DNA from: Henckelia pumila | Taxonomy: Eukaryota; Streptophyta; Magnoliopsida; Lamiales; Gesneriaceae | NCBI RefSeq assembly: GCF_033568475.1 | Contig: NC_133123.1 | Location: 3,906,001 to 3,970,000, forward strand | Reading direction: 5' to 3' | DNA length: 64,000 bases | Shown here: piece after piece, positions 48,786-61,322 of the stretch | How positions within the stretch are numbered: position 1 is the stretch's first letter | How the letters are laid out: every line of letters begins with the position of its first letter | The notes under the pieces: model-generated | Told to the model about the DNA's origin: nothing | Databases searched by the model: none | What the model saw: the letters and a program-made list of their open reading frames with translations, nothing else | Position numbers and translations under genes: made by a program

Positions 48786-50898
48786 CTACGCAGAAGCAGA
48801 AACAGCAGCTTCTTCCGTCTCTTTCTCTCTTTCTTTGACGGCTCTTTTCCAATTCTCTGCACTATCGATTATTTCTCCAGTCTTTATGAGGTAACGGACA
48901 CGCTTTCCATCATCAAGCATCTTATGACCGACCCGGCTTATCACACCCTTCTCTTTCGAGTAAAGCATCACATTCGAACTGTGAATAGGTGCTTCGATCT
49001 GAAAAACCCAAATCATCAGTGATCGGTCTACTCAAAAGTTAAAACACTACTAAACACAAGATTGAAATACATAGGCAAAACAGATTCTCAAATACAGATA
49101 AGTCAATAAGTCGACAGCCAACACGAGAGAAGGAAATGACCTTAATTATCTTCCCTGGTTCTTCCTCTCCCTTGCCTTTTATGTGCTTTGTCTTCAGGTT
49201 AATTTCTTTCACTAAAATAGTGCTGTTATGCTTAATAACAGAAGTAACCTCACCAATTTTACCTTTATCTTTTCCAGATATTACTTTTACCGTATCTCCG
49301 AGTTTCACGTGCATCTTGTGAAGCACTGGTAAGCTGTTTGTCTTGCACTCTTTCCGCTCCCATCGCTTGACCTGAAATTAGATTTTAAATATTATCCACC
49401 CAAAATTCAAGAAACCAAGGTGGTTATGTTCACAGCACTGATTTGGAAGTTCAGAGTAATGAAATCTTGAAATGGAAATCTACATTCTTCTCCTTAAATG
49501 CTCTGTGCTTGAATTGTAACCATTACTAGGGCAAGCAACTCTAAGAATATATTTATCTAGCATCAGCTAATTTCCAACGTCCAGAACTGACGAAATCAAT
49601 ATTTTCAATTATCAACTGAGGATCATGCTCTATGACTTTGAAAGACATCACTAGCCAAGTGCACTCAGAATGACTCAAAAGAAACATTTACTCTTTAATT
49701 TCCTTCAATGGTTAACAAGACAGTGAAATTGTAAAGCAAGTACGGGAAGCAGATTTCAATTTGAATGTTCTTTTCCTGTTTCTTTCAACCCACATGCACC
49801 GCAGCCAATCCATGAGGCTCAAAGTTTGAGTATGACTAGTAAATCCATAACACGAACCTTTGATACTATTAGACCTGGCTGTTCTGTAGATTTAACCTGC
49901 AAATTGAGTTGAAAATTTCAGACTAATAAATAAAGTTGCTTCCATGCTCTGATAATTTGGCATATAATGCAAAAACAGACATTAAAAACAAAAAAAAGAA
50001 AGAACTTAGAAGCTGAATATCAGGTCAGACAAGGATTTAAATCAGCCAAAATCAAGATGCAGTGAGAACAAATTATTCTGATGATTTATTGAACAATATG
50101 CTAATCTGCACTGTTCTATCTACTAATCCCACAAAATTATAATTTATAAAGGAACCATATGGCCATATGTTAAAAAAAACAACACATTGAAAATATTCAA
50201 CTCATTTTTTTTATTAGTCCTTTTTACATATCGCATTGCTTCAGGCAATTAAAGATGCAACGTTTTATAAACACCATATCATCCGCACGTTAAAATAACA
50301 CAAAAGCAACAAAAATTGGTAGTGCTTCCAATCCAAAGTCCAAGAAATCAAACACTTCACCTCATTTTCCCAGAAACTATTCTACTCCCTCCATCCCAAT
50401 TATATAGAAATACAAGGTCATTTGAGCAATTTGATATTCAGTTAAGGTTAATGTCCAAGTATCAGATTAAACAATCCCATGCCTCCAAGTGAATCCTCCA
50501 AAGCCTATGGAACACAACTAATGTAGAATCAAAATCAAGCAGTGATACATCTCCATTAAATTAAGAGCAATGTTCATAAGATCAACGAAAAAATACAAAT
50601 ACAGAAGAACCATTTACCCATACTTCGCAAAAAAAAAAAAAAAAAAAAAGAGCGGATGAATGAGAGCAGTCAAATTCAGGAGACGACTTCAAATTCAATT
50701 TAAGACAAAAATTCAACACCACAGAAAACAGACAGATTGAGGGTAAATGGGTGTTCGTATTCTATGAAAACAAAGGAAGAAAAAGTAAGAACGGACCAGT
50801 GACGGGTAGAAAGAGGGGGAAAAGCGTTGGCCCAAGAAAGAGTTCGCCGAAAGATTTAAACTTGTAAAGGAACTCTGCAGAGCAGCCATTGCCACCAT
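48786..50898 (-). CDS. RPL24: Plastid 50S ribosomal protein uL24c
   Basis: Four exons: 50797-50898, 49858-49896, 49141-49371, 48786-48998; 194 residues (Arabidopsis plastid L24 has 198). This nuclear-encoded protein joins the chloroplast 50S subunit early in assembly. A transit peptide starts [17 protein letters not shown]. The mature part begins around [15 protein letters not shown] motif follows ([20 protein letters not shown]), then [17 protein letters not shown] and [12 protein letters not shown]. Exon 2 is only 39 bp. The first ATG (50898) is preferred over the second (50889) because the Arabidopsis protein starts the same way (MATMSALQ). Confidence 0.95.
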
Positions 50899-51596
50899 TT
50901 CTTTTGCTCCTTCGGACTTGCAATTGAAAGAGAAGATAAGGCTTTGGGTGCAGTTGGATTCTCCGGTTCCTTCAAATTGTTATCGAGTGGTAAATGCGTT
51001 TTTCGTTAACAGACAACATAATTTTGTACGGGTATTTTGGTCATTCAACTTGTAATTTCCTTTCACACTATTTTATTTTAGATTACTAAAAACCATGTAT
51101 AAGATTAATTTTTATTTTATTTTATTTTTTTGATAATATGTATAAGATTAAATGAAAAATATATTTACCTATTTACACTTATAATATCATTTTAGGCCTT
51201 GAAGGAATTTAATTTTTACTATAATCTCACATATACTAATAATACTATGTGCAAATTAAAAAATATTTGTATTACCATAAAAACTTGTTAAATAGAGCTT
51301 TTGAATTAAATGTTCAACGTCATGTGTGTGGGTTTTCAACTTCTTGATTTAAATTTCACAAAGTATTAGAATGGTAAAACACAAAGAGAGAATATTTATG
51401 GTCAAAGAAGAAGTCCAAAATTTTGACACATTTTAAGAATCGATTACAAAACTATATACAGGCAAGCTTTTACTTTAGCTTCACAAGAAAAAGCCACCAG
51501 AGAAACTGGTTTGAATTCCAGCAGAGGCACCTCAAATTATGTTCAGATCAAGATCCAAAATCCAGGAAGCCGAGCAAAGAAGTAAAACCCTTCCGT
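50899..51596. other. uL24c promoter and CRLK 3' flank
   Basis: The first 100 bp are leader of the uL24c gene. The rest is AT-rich. The last 200 bp probably carry the 3' untranslated region of the receptor-kinase gene. Confidence 0.5.
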
Positions 51597-54210
51597 TTAA
51601 ATATCAAATGAATCAGTTGTGCTGTCCAACGATTCAGCTCGCCGGTGTTCTAACCGGTGCATATTGATTACAACTTCATTTTCCAGGGGAGTTGAAGGAT
51701 GCTTCTTACTTTGTCTGGATTTAAGAATCCTAGAGAGAACCTGAACGATGTCCCTCATCGATGGCCTTTTTCTTGCAATAGTTACGACGCATCCATGTGC
51801 AAGATCAGCCAATTCGTTGAGTTCTCCCACGTCGAATTTCCCATTTAAACGAGGATCAACTATTTCTTCCCATCCAGCTTTCCCTTCTGTACTCGTGGCT
51901 GCCTGCGATAATTAATCACTGAGTTAATAAGTAGAGAAGTCAAAGTAGTAAAAACTTTTCTAAAGACAACTTACCAGCTCAACATGCTCCATAAGACCCT
52001 GGAGGGGGTTTCTTCCAGCAACAAGTTCGAAGAGCAACACACCATAGCTATAAATGTCACTCTTTTTCGTGAAAGAACGCGTTGATATGTATTCAGGATC
52101 AAGGTATCCAAAAGTCCCCCGAATATTTGAGGCGCGTTTGCTAACCATCTCTACCCTCGAAAGTCCAAAATCAGCTACCTGCATAAAAATAGTTGAAATC
52201 AATTAGTACTCAATCCTGCAGACATTCTTCAAGGAAAAAGTGCACAACAAAGATAAACCTACCCTTGCTCTCATGGACTGATCCAGCAAAATGTTGGATG
52301 ATTTGATATCTCTATGTACCACAGGTGGAACTGCCTGAAGCTCATAAAAGAATCAACAGGTAAAGGAGAGAAAACGAGTATGAGTAACCGAGCAAGGACA
52401 ACCGAAGCACATTTTAGTAAGAGACTGCTCTCTGGATAAGAATAATGTTTTTTTTTTAACTTACACCCTCGTGAAGATATTCCAAACCCCATGCTACATC
52501 AAGTGCTATTTGAACTCTTAATTCCCAACTTAATGGTTCGAGTTTCTCATCTGAAAAAAAAACAAAAAAACAAAAAAACAAGTATAATGCAAACTAAAAA
52601 TTATATCACCATGATGAAATGGCAGAAAATGAGGCGTTTATTATTTGAAATTTGAACAAACATAATAGCTAACTTACTATACAAATGAGAAGCCAAACTT
52701 CCTCTACTCATATACACGTAAACAAGCATGTGCTGGTTCTTCTCTGCACAATAGCCAACCAAATTCACAAGGTTTCTATGATGCAACCTTCCTAATAGCA
52801 TAACCTGAGAGTAAAATCAAATTGAAAGTTAAATCAACGAGTGCTGAAGTCGATGGCACAGATATGGACACTTATAATTGATGTGTACTAGAACTGATGG
52901 TGCAGGATTCTAAAATATATGTTGATTCGAATGGAACCGCATGCAATAACAATGCATTTTGCTTATAAATTGAGTAATATTTTGTTGTTCAATGGTTGGT
53001 AAAGTAGAGACTAAATAACGTGATGAAAATATTTTCAACACTCGCTTCTCCTAAGGTATGAAGCAGCCATGTCCTTTCAGAAGATGAGCTGTTAATGATT
53101 AGGCACTTAACTAATGGCACTCTCTCAATCTGTTTGGTTGATTACAACCAACAAAGTAAAGCAAGTTCTTACCGGCCAACATGCTAGAAGTCAAAATGAA
53201 GTACCTCAGTTTGGAATTCCTTTTCCCCTTGCTTTGAATTGGTTGCAAGCACTTTAACAGCAACGGTATCACCAGGCGAAACTTGTGCTTTGTACACAGG
53301 ACCATAAGCTCCTCGACCAATTAATGAGCTAAAATTGTAGGTTGCCTTTTGCAGGTCCCTGATTGTGGTGAAAAAGTGAGAAGGGCACAAATATCATGAG
53401 CTAATTTAACAAGCAAAAGATTTGAATGCAAAGAAAATATCATCACAAATAAAACTCAAATAATATATCATTAGGGTAGCTAGCTCAAGATAGCTTGCCT
53501 ACTAAGAATGGGGTGAGAATAAAGAGAGAAGCTCAAGATACAGAGAGAAATTTATCTTGACATATATGTTGAATACTTACAAATGAGACTTAACTTCCTA
53601 TTTATAATCATGTCTTTTGGTGCTACACCAACTATAGAAACTATTATTTCCATTTATCTCTTTCACAATGACTAACTTGTTAAGCCCTCGTATCCTTTTA
53701 TCCTCAACTCATTTTGCTCCGTACTCATATATTCACTGACGACAAACGCACAAGTTGCTGTTAAATTTTTAAACGACGGTGAATGACATATAAGTTCCCA
53801 GTCCATGCCACATTAAGCTTCAAACAAAGATAGTGATAATAATATGGTATGCACTAAATCACAACAGGCCATGAGCAGGGAAAGAATGCATACTTGTAGG
53901 AGTACTCAAGGATCCCGGGTGCAGCAACCACACCACCAGCCTTCTTAAATCTACCAAACCAGAAAGCCATGCCATTTCGTACAGCATACCGCGGCGACTC
54001 TATCCCGACTGATGGGTCAGAAAATATTGAAGTAGTATCTGCGCCATTTTCATGAATTGTAATCGTTGCACTGCTCCTGGAACTGCTACTGCCAATCTGG
54101 GAACGCTTCCTACGGTACGCAAAGCAAAAAAACACGACAACAGCCAAAGCTATTCCGATCACCACTCCTACTGAAATCCCAATAACTAAGCCCACAGATT
54201 CCTTTCTCAT
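51597..54210 (-). CDS. CRLK1: Calcium/calmodulin-regulated receptor-like kinase, CRLK1-like
   Basis: Seven coding exons: 53894-54210, 53205-53358, 52678-52804, 52465-52550, 52263-52334, 51975-52178, 51597-51902; 421 residues (Arabidopsis CRLK1 has 440). CRLK1 is a plasma-membrane Ser/Thr kinase that binds calmodulin and acts in cold signalling through MEKK1. There is almost no outside domain: a membrane span (about 7-31) follows MRKESVGL directly. The kinase has GRGAYG (120-125), Lys 141, HRDIKSSN (235-242) and DFG (255-257), all intact, plus the activation segment GTFGYLDPEY. CRLK2 is the alternative. The start is set by similarity to MKGKSEGLIIGIS. An acceptor site just upstream (54272) points to an intron in the 5' leader. 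Confidence 0.92.
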
Positions 54211-56357
54211 CTCTTTGTTACCAGGTCCGTGGTATATTACTACATACAAATAGTATACGGAAAATAACCTGCAAAGATAAAACATAATACTATTAGCTCA
54301 AGAATCTCTCTGTTTAGGAGCAAGAAAACAATACAGCTATAGTTCCAATTAGATTTCCTCATCAATAATCTCGAACATGGGACTTCTTTTTACAGATGCA
54401 GGATTGCAGATGTGAGATGCAGTGATAATAAACAAAGCCATAATCCCAAGACCATTAAATCTTTTACCTCAAAAATAATGGCTAAGCAATAGACAGAGTA
54501 TAAAGTTAGGTCCGACGCCTTAAATTTTACAATCCACCGGACTAAAAATTCAGCGAAAACCAGCTGAGTGCAGATACCGGAATTTTCATAAGCTACGGTC
54601 AAAACATCTGAACATTCCAAAAATAAGAAAAGTCAATCTACTCCCACGGTTTCGTCAACAACACAACATAAAAGCTACACCGTCGAGCTTGACCGACTCG
54701 AGACCAATAAAATACAATAAAGAAAACAACAGACGAACCCAGATTCTCTCACTCAAAAACCCAGAAAAAATAACCATAATCCTTAAAAGCAAAAAAAACA
54801 AAAAAGAGAGAGATAAAAGCACCAGAGACGTTATAAAAGACAGAGCTTTTAAGTACAGTAGCAGTATTTCAAAAGGAGAATAATGAGACCAGAAACATCA
54901 GAAATATAATATGTTTCAACCTTTTCCTGATTGAAGTAAACTGAACGTGGAATGTACCGGGGTTGAAGGGGCGGCAGTTAATGACAGTTTTTTCCGGTGA
55001 AAAATCGTCGTAAGAAAGCAAGGAAATGTGCGAAAGAGACAACGGGGGAAAATAACCAAGTGCAAGCGCATGCCCAGGTAGAATTTTTGGACCTCTGGAT
55101 TCTTGGCACCGAACAATGGCCGAAAGAAAGATTATTCGGCGAGGCCAAAATCAATCAATGGCATTATGGCGGAGGCAGCATAAAGCAAGCAGTAGTACGT
55201 TCGGGGATAAAATGGAATCAAAATAGGAAATGCGCGTGAATATGAATTGTAGTCATCGATTTCCCGAAATGCCCTTTTGAGAATAAATGAAATGAGATGC
55301 GTAATAAAGTATCAATTTTGACATTAATTTACTTTTGATGACACTTTTGTCTTTTGGGGCAATCGTTGGGAAAATATTTGTGTAGCACGAAACATATGCA
55401 TATTTTTCTTGTAGTGTGTATTTTTCCCCATATTCGGATAATTTTCAAAGCATGTCATAAATGAAAACAAAATGTTGATGGCGATTTTTATGTAGAATAA
55501 TGTCAATTCAACTAGACATTTAAAGGGTAAATTAGGCACTTTTGGTGGATGGACATGTTATGTTTTTTTAAGATTGGTTTGGATAATAAGTTGAGAAGAT
55601 AATATAATAAGAAACCGGCAATGTAATGATGCCCTGAATCAGCATGCTTCCAAAAGCGGGGACCATTTCTCAAAAACAGAGAAGAAAAAAAGTGGTGATC
55701 AACTTCAGGAATAAAGACCCATTTATCCGGGTTTCGAAATTTTTTTGATTCCTCGAAGAATTCATAAGTTCCAGCAAATAAATCAGGTTATTTAATGTCA
55801 TTCAATCTGAATTGATTTGAAATTTAAATGGTAATGTGACGATTGAAAGTGACATGGTTTTAAATCGAGCTGTTGGCAGAAGAGTCTTTGAAAGGAGAGT
55901 TCATGTTATATTATATGTTCATTATTTTATTTCTTGGATAAAAAAGACATGCAACTTGAAATTTGAAAATCATAGTTTCATGGCCCGTTAGACACAAGGC
56001 CATCGTTTTTAATTTTATTCGAGATCTGGAAATTTCGAATTTTAAAATATATGCCGAAGCAAGATAATATTCACAATATCATTACAAAACATGACTACTT
56101 TTAATTTACCGTAGCAAATAAATTCAATAATTTCAAAAGTTCCATACACTGATATGAATTATGAAGGGAAAAACACACACACGCACACTTCGAGTCTGTG
56201 TCAAACTCTCAATTGTATTTCACTGATAAAATATTCGATATCGATTACAACTTTTCTCCAACAATTTATATGTCTTTTACATTTTGACGTCATAATTAAA
56301 AACAGAAATCCCAACAGAAAGATAATAGAAAATGATCCCAAAAAACGTGTGCTTCTC
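54211..56357. other. CRLK leader, promoter and spacer
   Basis: 54211-54271 is leader exon sequence. The probable leader intron follows, from 54272 up to about 54915, where a GTTGAAAC donor follows GGAAAAG on the minus strand. The first exon is around 54920-55100. The rest to 56357 is AT-rich with no gene, except for an ACAC-rich stretch near 56171-56186. Confidence 0.5.
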
Positions 56358-56870
56358 TCACATTACGTAATCCTTCATCCAAGCTGGTTTATTGCGCCTT
56401 CTCGATTCTTCTTGCGGGGAATCCTCCATTGATTCTTTTCCTTTTGCTTCAATGTTTCTGATAGGCTTTTTATCAACATGTTCTTGGGCCACCTCTTCAT
56501 TTTTTAAAAGCCCCTTTGAAGCCCAGTCTTTGAGTTGTTGGTCTATTGTTTGATGGTCCATGTTTATGTTAATTGGGCTATCATTCCCGCTTTCTTCGAA
56601 AAACACCTTGTTCTCAAGGTGTAGTTGACTATATATGGAACAGAATGCACCAAAATTCTCCCAGGTAACATCATCCGGAGAAAGACCTGACCATTGGACC
56701 AGTACCTGTTTAACCACCTGAGTCCCCTTTCGATGAAGGCGAGTAGCAATGATACAGATGGGAACTGAGAGAGGCCTATTATTGTGGCTATTCTCAGGGA
56801 GGGGCGCGACTTTTTCTGGGAATTCCCCTTGGAAGGGCTTGAGTTAGGAAACATGGAAAGTTGGGTGTAT
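56358..56870 (-). mobile_element. Fragment of a gypsy pol C-terminus (chromodomain end)
   Basis: The minus strand reads QVLVQWSGLSPDDVTWE, then LENKVFFEESGND, and ends in KPAWMKDYVM, the layout of the chromodomain end of Ty3/Gypsy pol in a lineage other than the two families here. It is a broken fossil fragment with no LTR recognised, cut off at the LTR start of the next element. Confidence 0.7.
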
Positions 56871-57084
56871 GCGAGTAGTAGCCCGGTTTCATTTTACAAT
56901 ATTAAGTAATTTTAAACATGTTAGAAAATGACATATAATTTTAAAAGTGTCAAAACATGTTTAAGGAGTCCTTATTTGGTAAAAATAAGTGGAAAATCAG
57001 ATTCGGAACGTTCGAAAATGGTAGGGTAGGTCCCAGGGGTCCAAAACCAGTTCGGAAGCACCCGAAAAATAGTTCGGAAGAAGC

Positions 57085-57222
57085 GGTGCGATCGGAGCTT
57101 CCGAACTAGTTCGGAGCTTCTAATCAGTTAGTAGCTTCCGATCCTCGTTAGGAGCTTCCGATCAGTTCGGAGCTTCCGATCAGTTAGTAGCTTCCGATCC
57201 CCGTTAGGAGCTTCCGATCGTG
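57085..57222 (+). repeat. Tandem repeats with GAGCTTCCGATC core, 5' LTR
   Basis: About six or seven units of roughly 20 bp, alternating TTCGGAGCTTCCGATC and TTAGTAGCTTCCGATC types, end directly before the TATA box. The 3' LTR copy (62702-62868) has more units. Confidence 0.85.
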
Positions 57223-57225
57223 GCC

Positions 57226-57234
57226 TATAAATAG
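57226..57234 (+). promoter_or_regulatory. TATA box of the 5' LTR promoter
   Basis: TATAAATAG directly follows the tandem array; the same motif follows the array in the 3' LTR (62879-62887). Confidence 0.7.
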
Positions 57235-57830
57235 GGGTCCGAATCCCTCATTTTGAAGTGCAAATTTCCTCTCCTCTCCCGGTAATGGCTCTATTTTAAG
57301 GGCTTCGGGACTCTTTCTTTAAGAGTTGGAGTAGAAAATAGTATTTTTTATAGCGAACAGTGTCCGCAGTAGCAGCCAGGCGGCGGAGCACTGGCGAGGC
57401 ATCCAGGAGTCGCAGCTAGGCTATGCCCAGACTCTGGGGCATGCGACATCAGCGGGCTGACGACGGACGAAGGTATGGCTTTGGTTTCCTATAGTAAATA
57501 GGGAGTAGGCTATAGTTTAATTAAGGCTTTTAGAGCCTAGTAGGTGATGTTTGGCATGCTAGGTAATGCATGGTTATTTATGTTGTAGTGTTGCATGGTA
57601 GGCTTGGACCTAGATGGAAGCTTCTAGGATCTGCCTTAGAAAGGTACGGAAGTATTATTCGAGATATCCAGATTGAGTATGCATGTATTATGTGTTTGCA
57701 TGGATTATGTGATTGCATGTATTATATGTCTTTATATACTGCATGTCATGACTGTATGTTGCATACATGAGCATATTGAGCTAGTATCCTTGTGATATCC
57801 GATATTGGGATATTAACCTTGTCAGTAGAT

Positions 57831-57932
57831 GGTTGGACACATAGGCTCGTGTCAGGTCACCAATATTAGTTGGACACATGAGCTCGTGTCAGGTCACTAA
57901 TATTTGGTTGGACACGTGGACTTGTGTTAGGT
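57831..57932 (+). repeat. Triple 36-38-bp tandem repeat in 5' LTR
   Basis: Three units of the form GTTGGACACATxxGCTCGTGTCAGGTCACC lie in a row; the same three recur at about 63484-63590 in the 3' LTR. Confidence 0.85.
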
Positions 57933-58358
57933 CACCATCAGGGCATCTAGGTATGTATGTCACCTCCTGTAACGATGACTCAGCGAGGTATATACCAAGG
58001 CCCAAGTTGTTCTCTATCAGATATTCTTGACCTTGTGTCTTGATACCCAGTATATTTGCATTCATGCGCATATAATAGTGTATACTCATACTCTCGTACT
58101 GAGCATGTTAGGCTCACTTTCGGTTATTTTCTGTTGGCTGGATGCCCTATTCCATGGGGCAGTTGCAGGTAGTTTTCCCGGAGACAGGGAGGTTAGGTGG
58201 TGACCAAGGCTGGGTAGCGGGGTTGACCACTAGGTTTTGCTTACCTGGTATTTGACTTAATTTAATTCCGCAGTTACTCTGATTAAGATTATTTTATTAA
58301 TTAATTGCATGCTTAAGTTCTGATTAGTAGGTGATCACGGTACGGGTTATTACATTTA

Positions 58359-58370
58359 TGGTATCAGAGC
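58359..58370 (+). other. Primer-binding site for initiator tRNA-Met (second element)
   Basis: TGGTATCAGAGC lies just inside the 5' LTR, the same primer type as in the young copy. Confidence 0.88.
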
Positions 58371-61322
58371 ATGCAATAAGATTCTTTGGGACATAGTATT
58401 GATTTTGGGTTATCCTTTGTAGGATTACAAGTTGGATTCAATAACGATAGCAGTATCAGGAATTGGAATAGCAGGATGTCTAGGATTTTCCAAGATCGTC
58501 ATTGCCAAGGTTGGCAGCAGAAGTTCGTATTATGTGGATCCCAGCAGGATGGAGCTGGTAGAGAAGATCTAGTTTTCAACGCCAGGTGCTTCTCCAGGTT
58601 GAAAGGAATGTGTGACATGTAGTCATCCATTCTGATTCGACCAAGGAAGCCACCCCGGAAGACTCTCATCTAGTAGTTGGAGAGATTGACGGGAAAATCT
58701 TGTCTCATCTACCAGATAAGGAACCCAACAATATTGGAAGGATCCGGTAGATTAGCAAGATTTTATTCTTTGAGATCTTGTGAGGTACAAGTTCTGCTGA
58801 CCTGAGTAGCAGATGGGAAACTTCATGTTCAAGATCAGTAGACGGAATGAAAGACTTCCGCAAGAGTTTAAATATTGTATTCGGTTGTAAACAGTATTTC
58901 AGTTGTAATCAGATGTATTAAAGATTTCAGTATTTGATGTACTCAGTTATTGTTGTATTGTACATCTTTCAGTGTAAGCTTTTGATTAAGTTGTGTATTA
59001 CATGAGATTGTAATAAAAATTGTATTAGAACCTGGATTTGTGGTTCAACTGTTGTAATCTTTGAGATTAACTTGGTTATTTTGAATAAAAGACTGATCAT
59101 TGTTTTAATGAGTACTTGGGATTTTGCATGTTTTCAATGAATAGTTCTAGATGTTTTACCTAGAATATTCTAGTAAACCAAGTGTTTTCAAAGATGATGT
59201 GATTCATCAGGATGCATGAATGTTTGTCTAGACGGATTTATTTAGAACAGTTGGCTATTTTGATCTTTTTAGATTGTTACCTAGTGGTAATGGATTTTCA
59301 TCAGGATGACAGACTAAGTAATACCAAGAGTTGTAGATTATGACCAGTACTAGACGTGAGGAAGCGCGACCCTTAGTCGGTATTACTCTGGAAGTTTTCT
59401 TACTTCAGAGGTTGTTTTGGAGGCCTTTGTGCTCCATAGACTATATAGGGAAGGCTACTCAGTCTGGAAATTTGGCACTGTCACAACAGGATATGACTTT
59501 GGATAGGACAAATACCAGGTATGGTATCAAGGTTTAGTTATCCTCTGTTTGAGATACAGATGTTCCGTTGTCAGAACAGTCTTGGAATAGATTTTTCCTT
59601 GACAAGTAATTGTTCTGAGTAGATAAGTTTTGATCTAGATTTATGATTTTAAAGATTAGTTGAATTGATATTCAACAGGATTTAATTATCAGATGTTTGC
59701 AAACTCGGGATTTGAGTTGTGCCTCTACAGATAATTTTTCTTGACCAGTGATTTTGGTCCAGATAGGAATATTTCATAATATCAGAGACTCGGGGATGAG
59801 TTATGCCAGGATGCTCTTGACTGTCGGGTTTCGAGATGGTATAGTAAGTGCGACCTTATGCCGGCATACTCTAGAAGGATTCTTTTGTTCCAGTTTGGCA
59901 TTATAGGAAGACTTACCTCAGTCTCGTTGTATGACATTCATAGCAATGGGTATAACTATCAGGAAAATATTCAGGATTTATTTGAGTCTTCTGGAATTGC
60001 ATTTGGTGCTGGATTAGTGCCAAAGGGATTGTGGTGATTTATTGTCTGACTTTATCAGAGATACAGACTTTGGTTTCTGTGGACAGGATAGTCTTGAAAA
60101 GGATTCCTTGACAAGTAAATATTCTGAACGGATAGTCCTCGCATGTGATACTGGGAGAGAACCAGGAGGTTTTACCTGTATTGTCTGATTCTATCAGAGG
60201 TATAATTAGTGATCAGGATCTTGATTACAAGATGAACAGGAAATTCTAAGTGATGAATCTACTTAGGTAAGTTTCCCTATAAGAATTGGAATTTTATTAA
60301 TGTGTTATCAAGCAAAGATGAGGACATTGGGATGACTTATACTGGGAGACGTGAACTATGATCATTGCGACAATTACGTTAAAGTATAATTTGCTGTCAG
60401 TTTGATAACTTTAAAGGATACTCGATTCTATTGACAGATGTCATAAGCCTGCTAAGTCACAGCGTGGATGCGACAATATAAGAATTCACTTGGATAGTGG
60501 AAAGATGAACACTTAGGTATTCATGTATGTTTTGAAATGGTCAGTTAAACTGGTGCAAGTTTGGTGCCCAGTGACTATTTGCAATTATTTGTTTGAGGTT
60601 GTACAGATGTTATAACCCGTGATGGGGGAGCTAAATATTCTTTTGCATAAAGAATGATTAGAATTATTCACTTTTTGATAGACTGAAAAGATGAGTAGAG
60701 TACTCAGATATTCAGTTATCAGGAATGATTTGCAGTAATTCTGGGACTTGAGTGTCAGAAATTGATCTAGCAAGCGTTTGAATTTTAATGAATACTAACA
60801 TGATAACATCAAGTGTTTAGACATGGAAAAAGGACAGCAGCTGAGATCTAAGGTTATCAGATCCAGCGAGATTGTTGTCACTGATTTTTCAGGATGTCTA
60901 ATGGATGTATTGATAAGTCTGATTCGATGAGATCGATTAAGGGGTTTTTGCTAGGTTGTATTGGTTTTAGGACTTTGCCTAAGAGGGATGAAACAGTTTT
61001 GTTCATCCTGCACTAATCGATTTGTTAATCAACAGAATAATTGTATTGATGTTTTCCAAGAAGAGAACCTGAGAGGTTCAAGAAATCAAGAATTGTGGAC
61101 AACGACGTTGTCACAGGTGTTATGACAAGTGTTAGTCATAAAGTATGTGAATCCTTTCGGTGTAGAAAGATTTGTGTCTGAGGTTCTTTCTGGTGGAAAG
61201 GAATGAAGAAAAATGTGTATTAGTATGCTTCTATATGTTTGGTGTATCAGTAGGTCAAGGCAGAACACTGACAACTTGGAGGATTGCTTCACAGTTTATC
61301 CATTCCTGAGTGGAAATGAGAG

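Larger units (their letters stand above)
56874..58354 (+). repeat. 5' LTR of the second gypsy element
   Basis: Aligns with 62484-64000. It ends GGGTTATTACA at 58354, five bases before the primer-binding site. It contains an upstream tandem array (57085-57222), a TATA box (57226-57234) and a triple repeat (57831-57932). Confidence 0.9.

Noticed and set aside
17000-55200. A biosynthetic or defence gene cluster
   Set aside because: The ten host genes belong to unrelated processes (autophagy, cell wall, plastid, iron signalling, spindle, chromatin, kinase signalling) and show no tandem copies or shared promoter.
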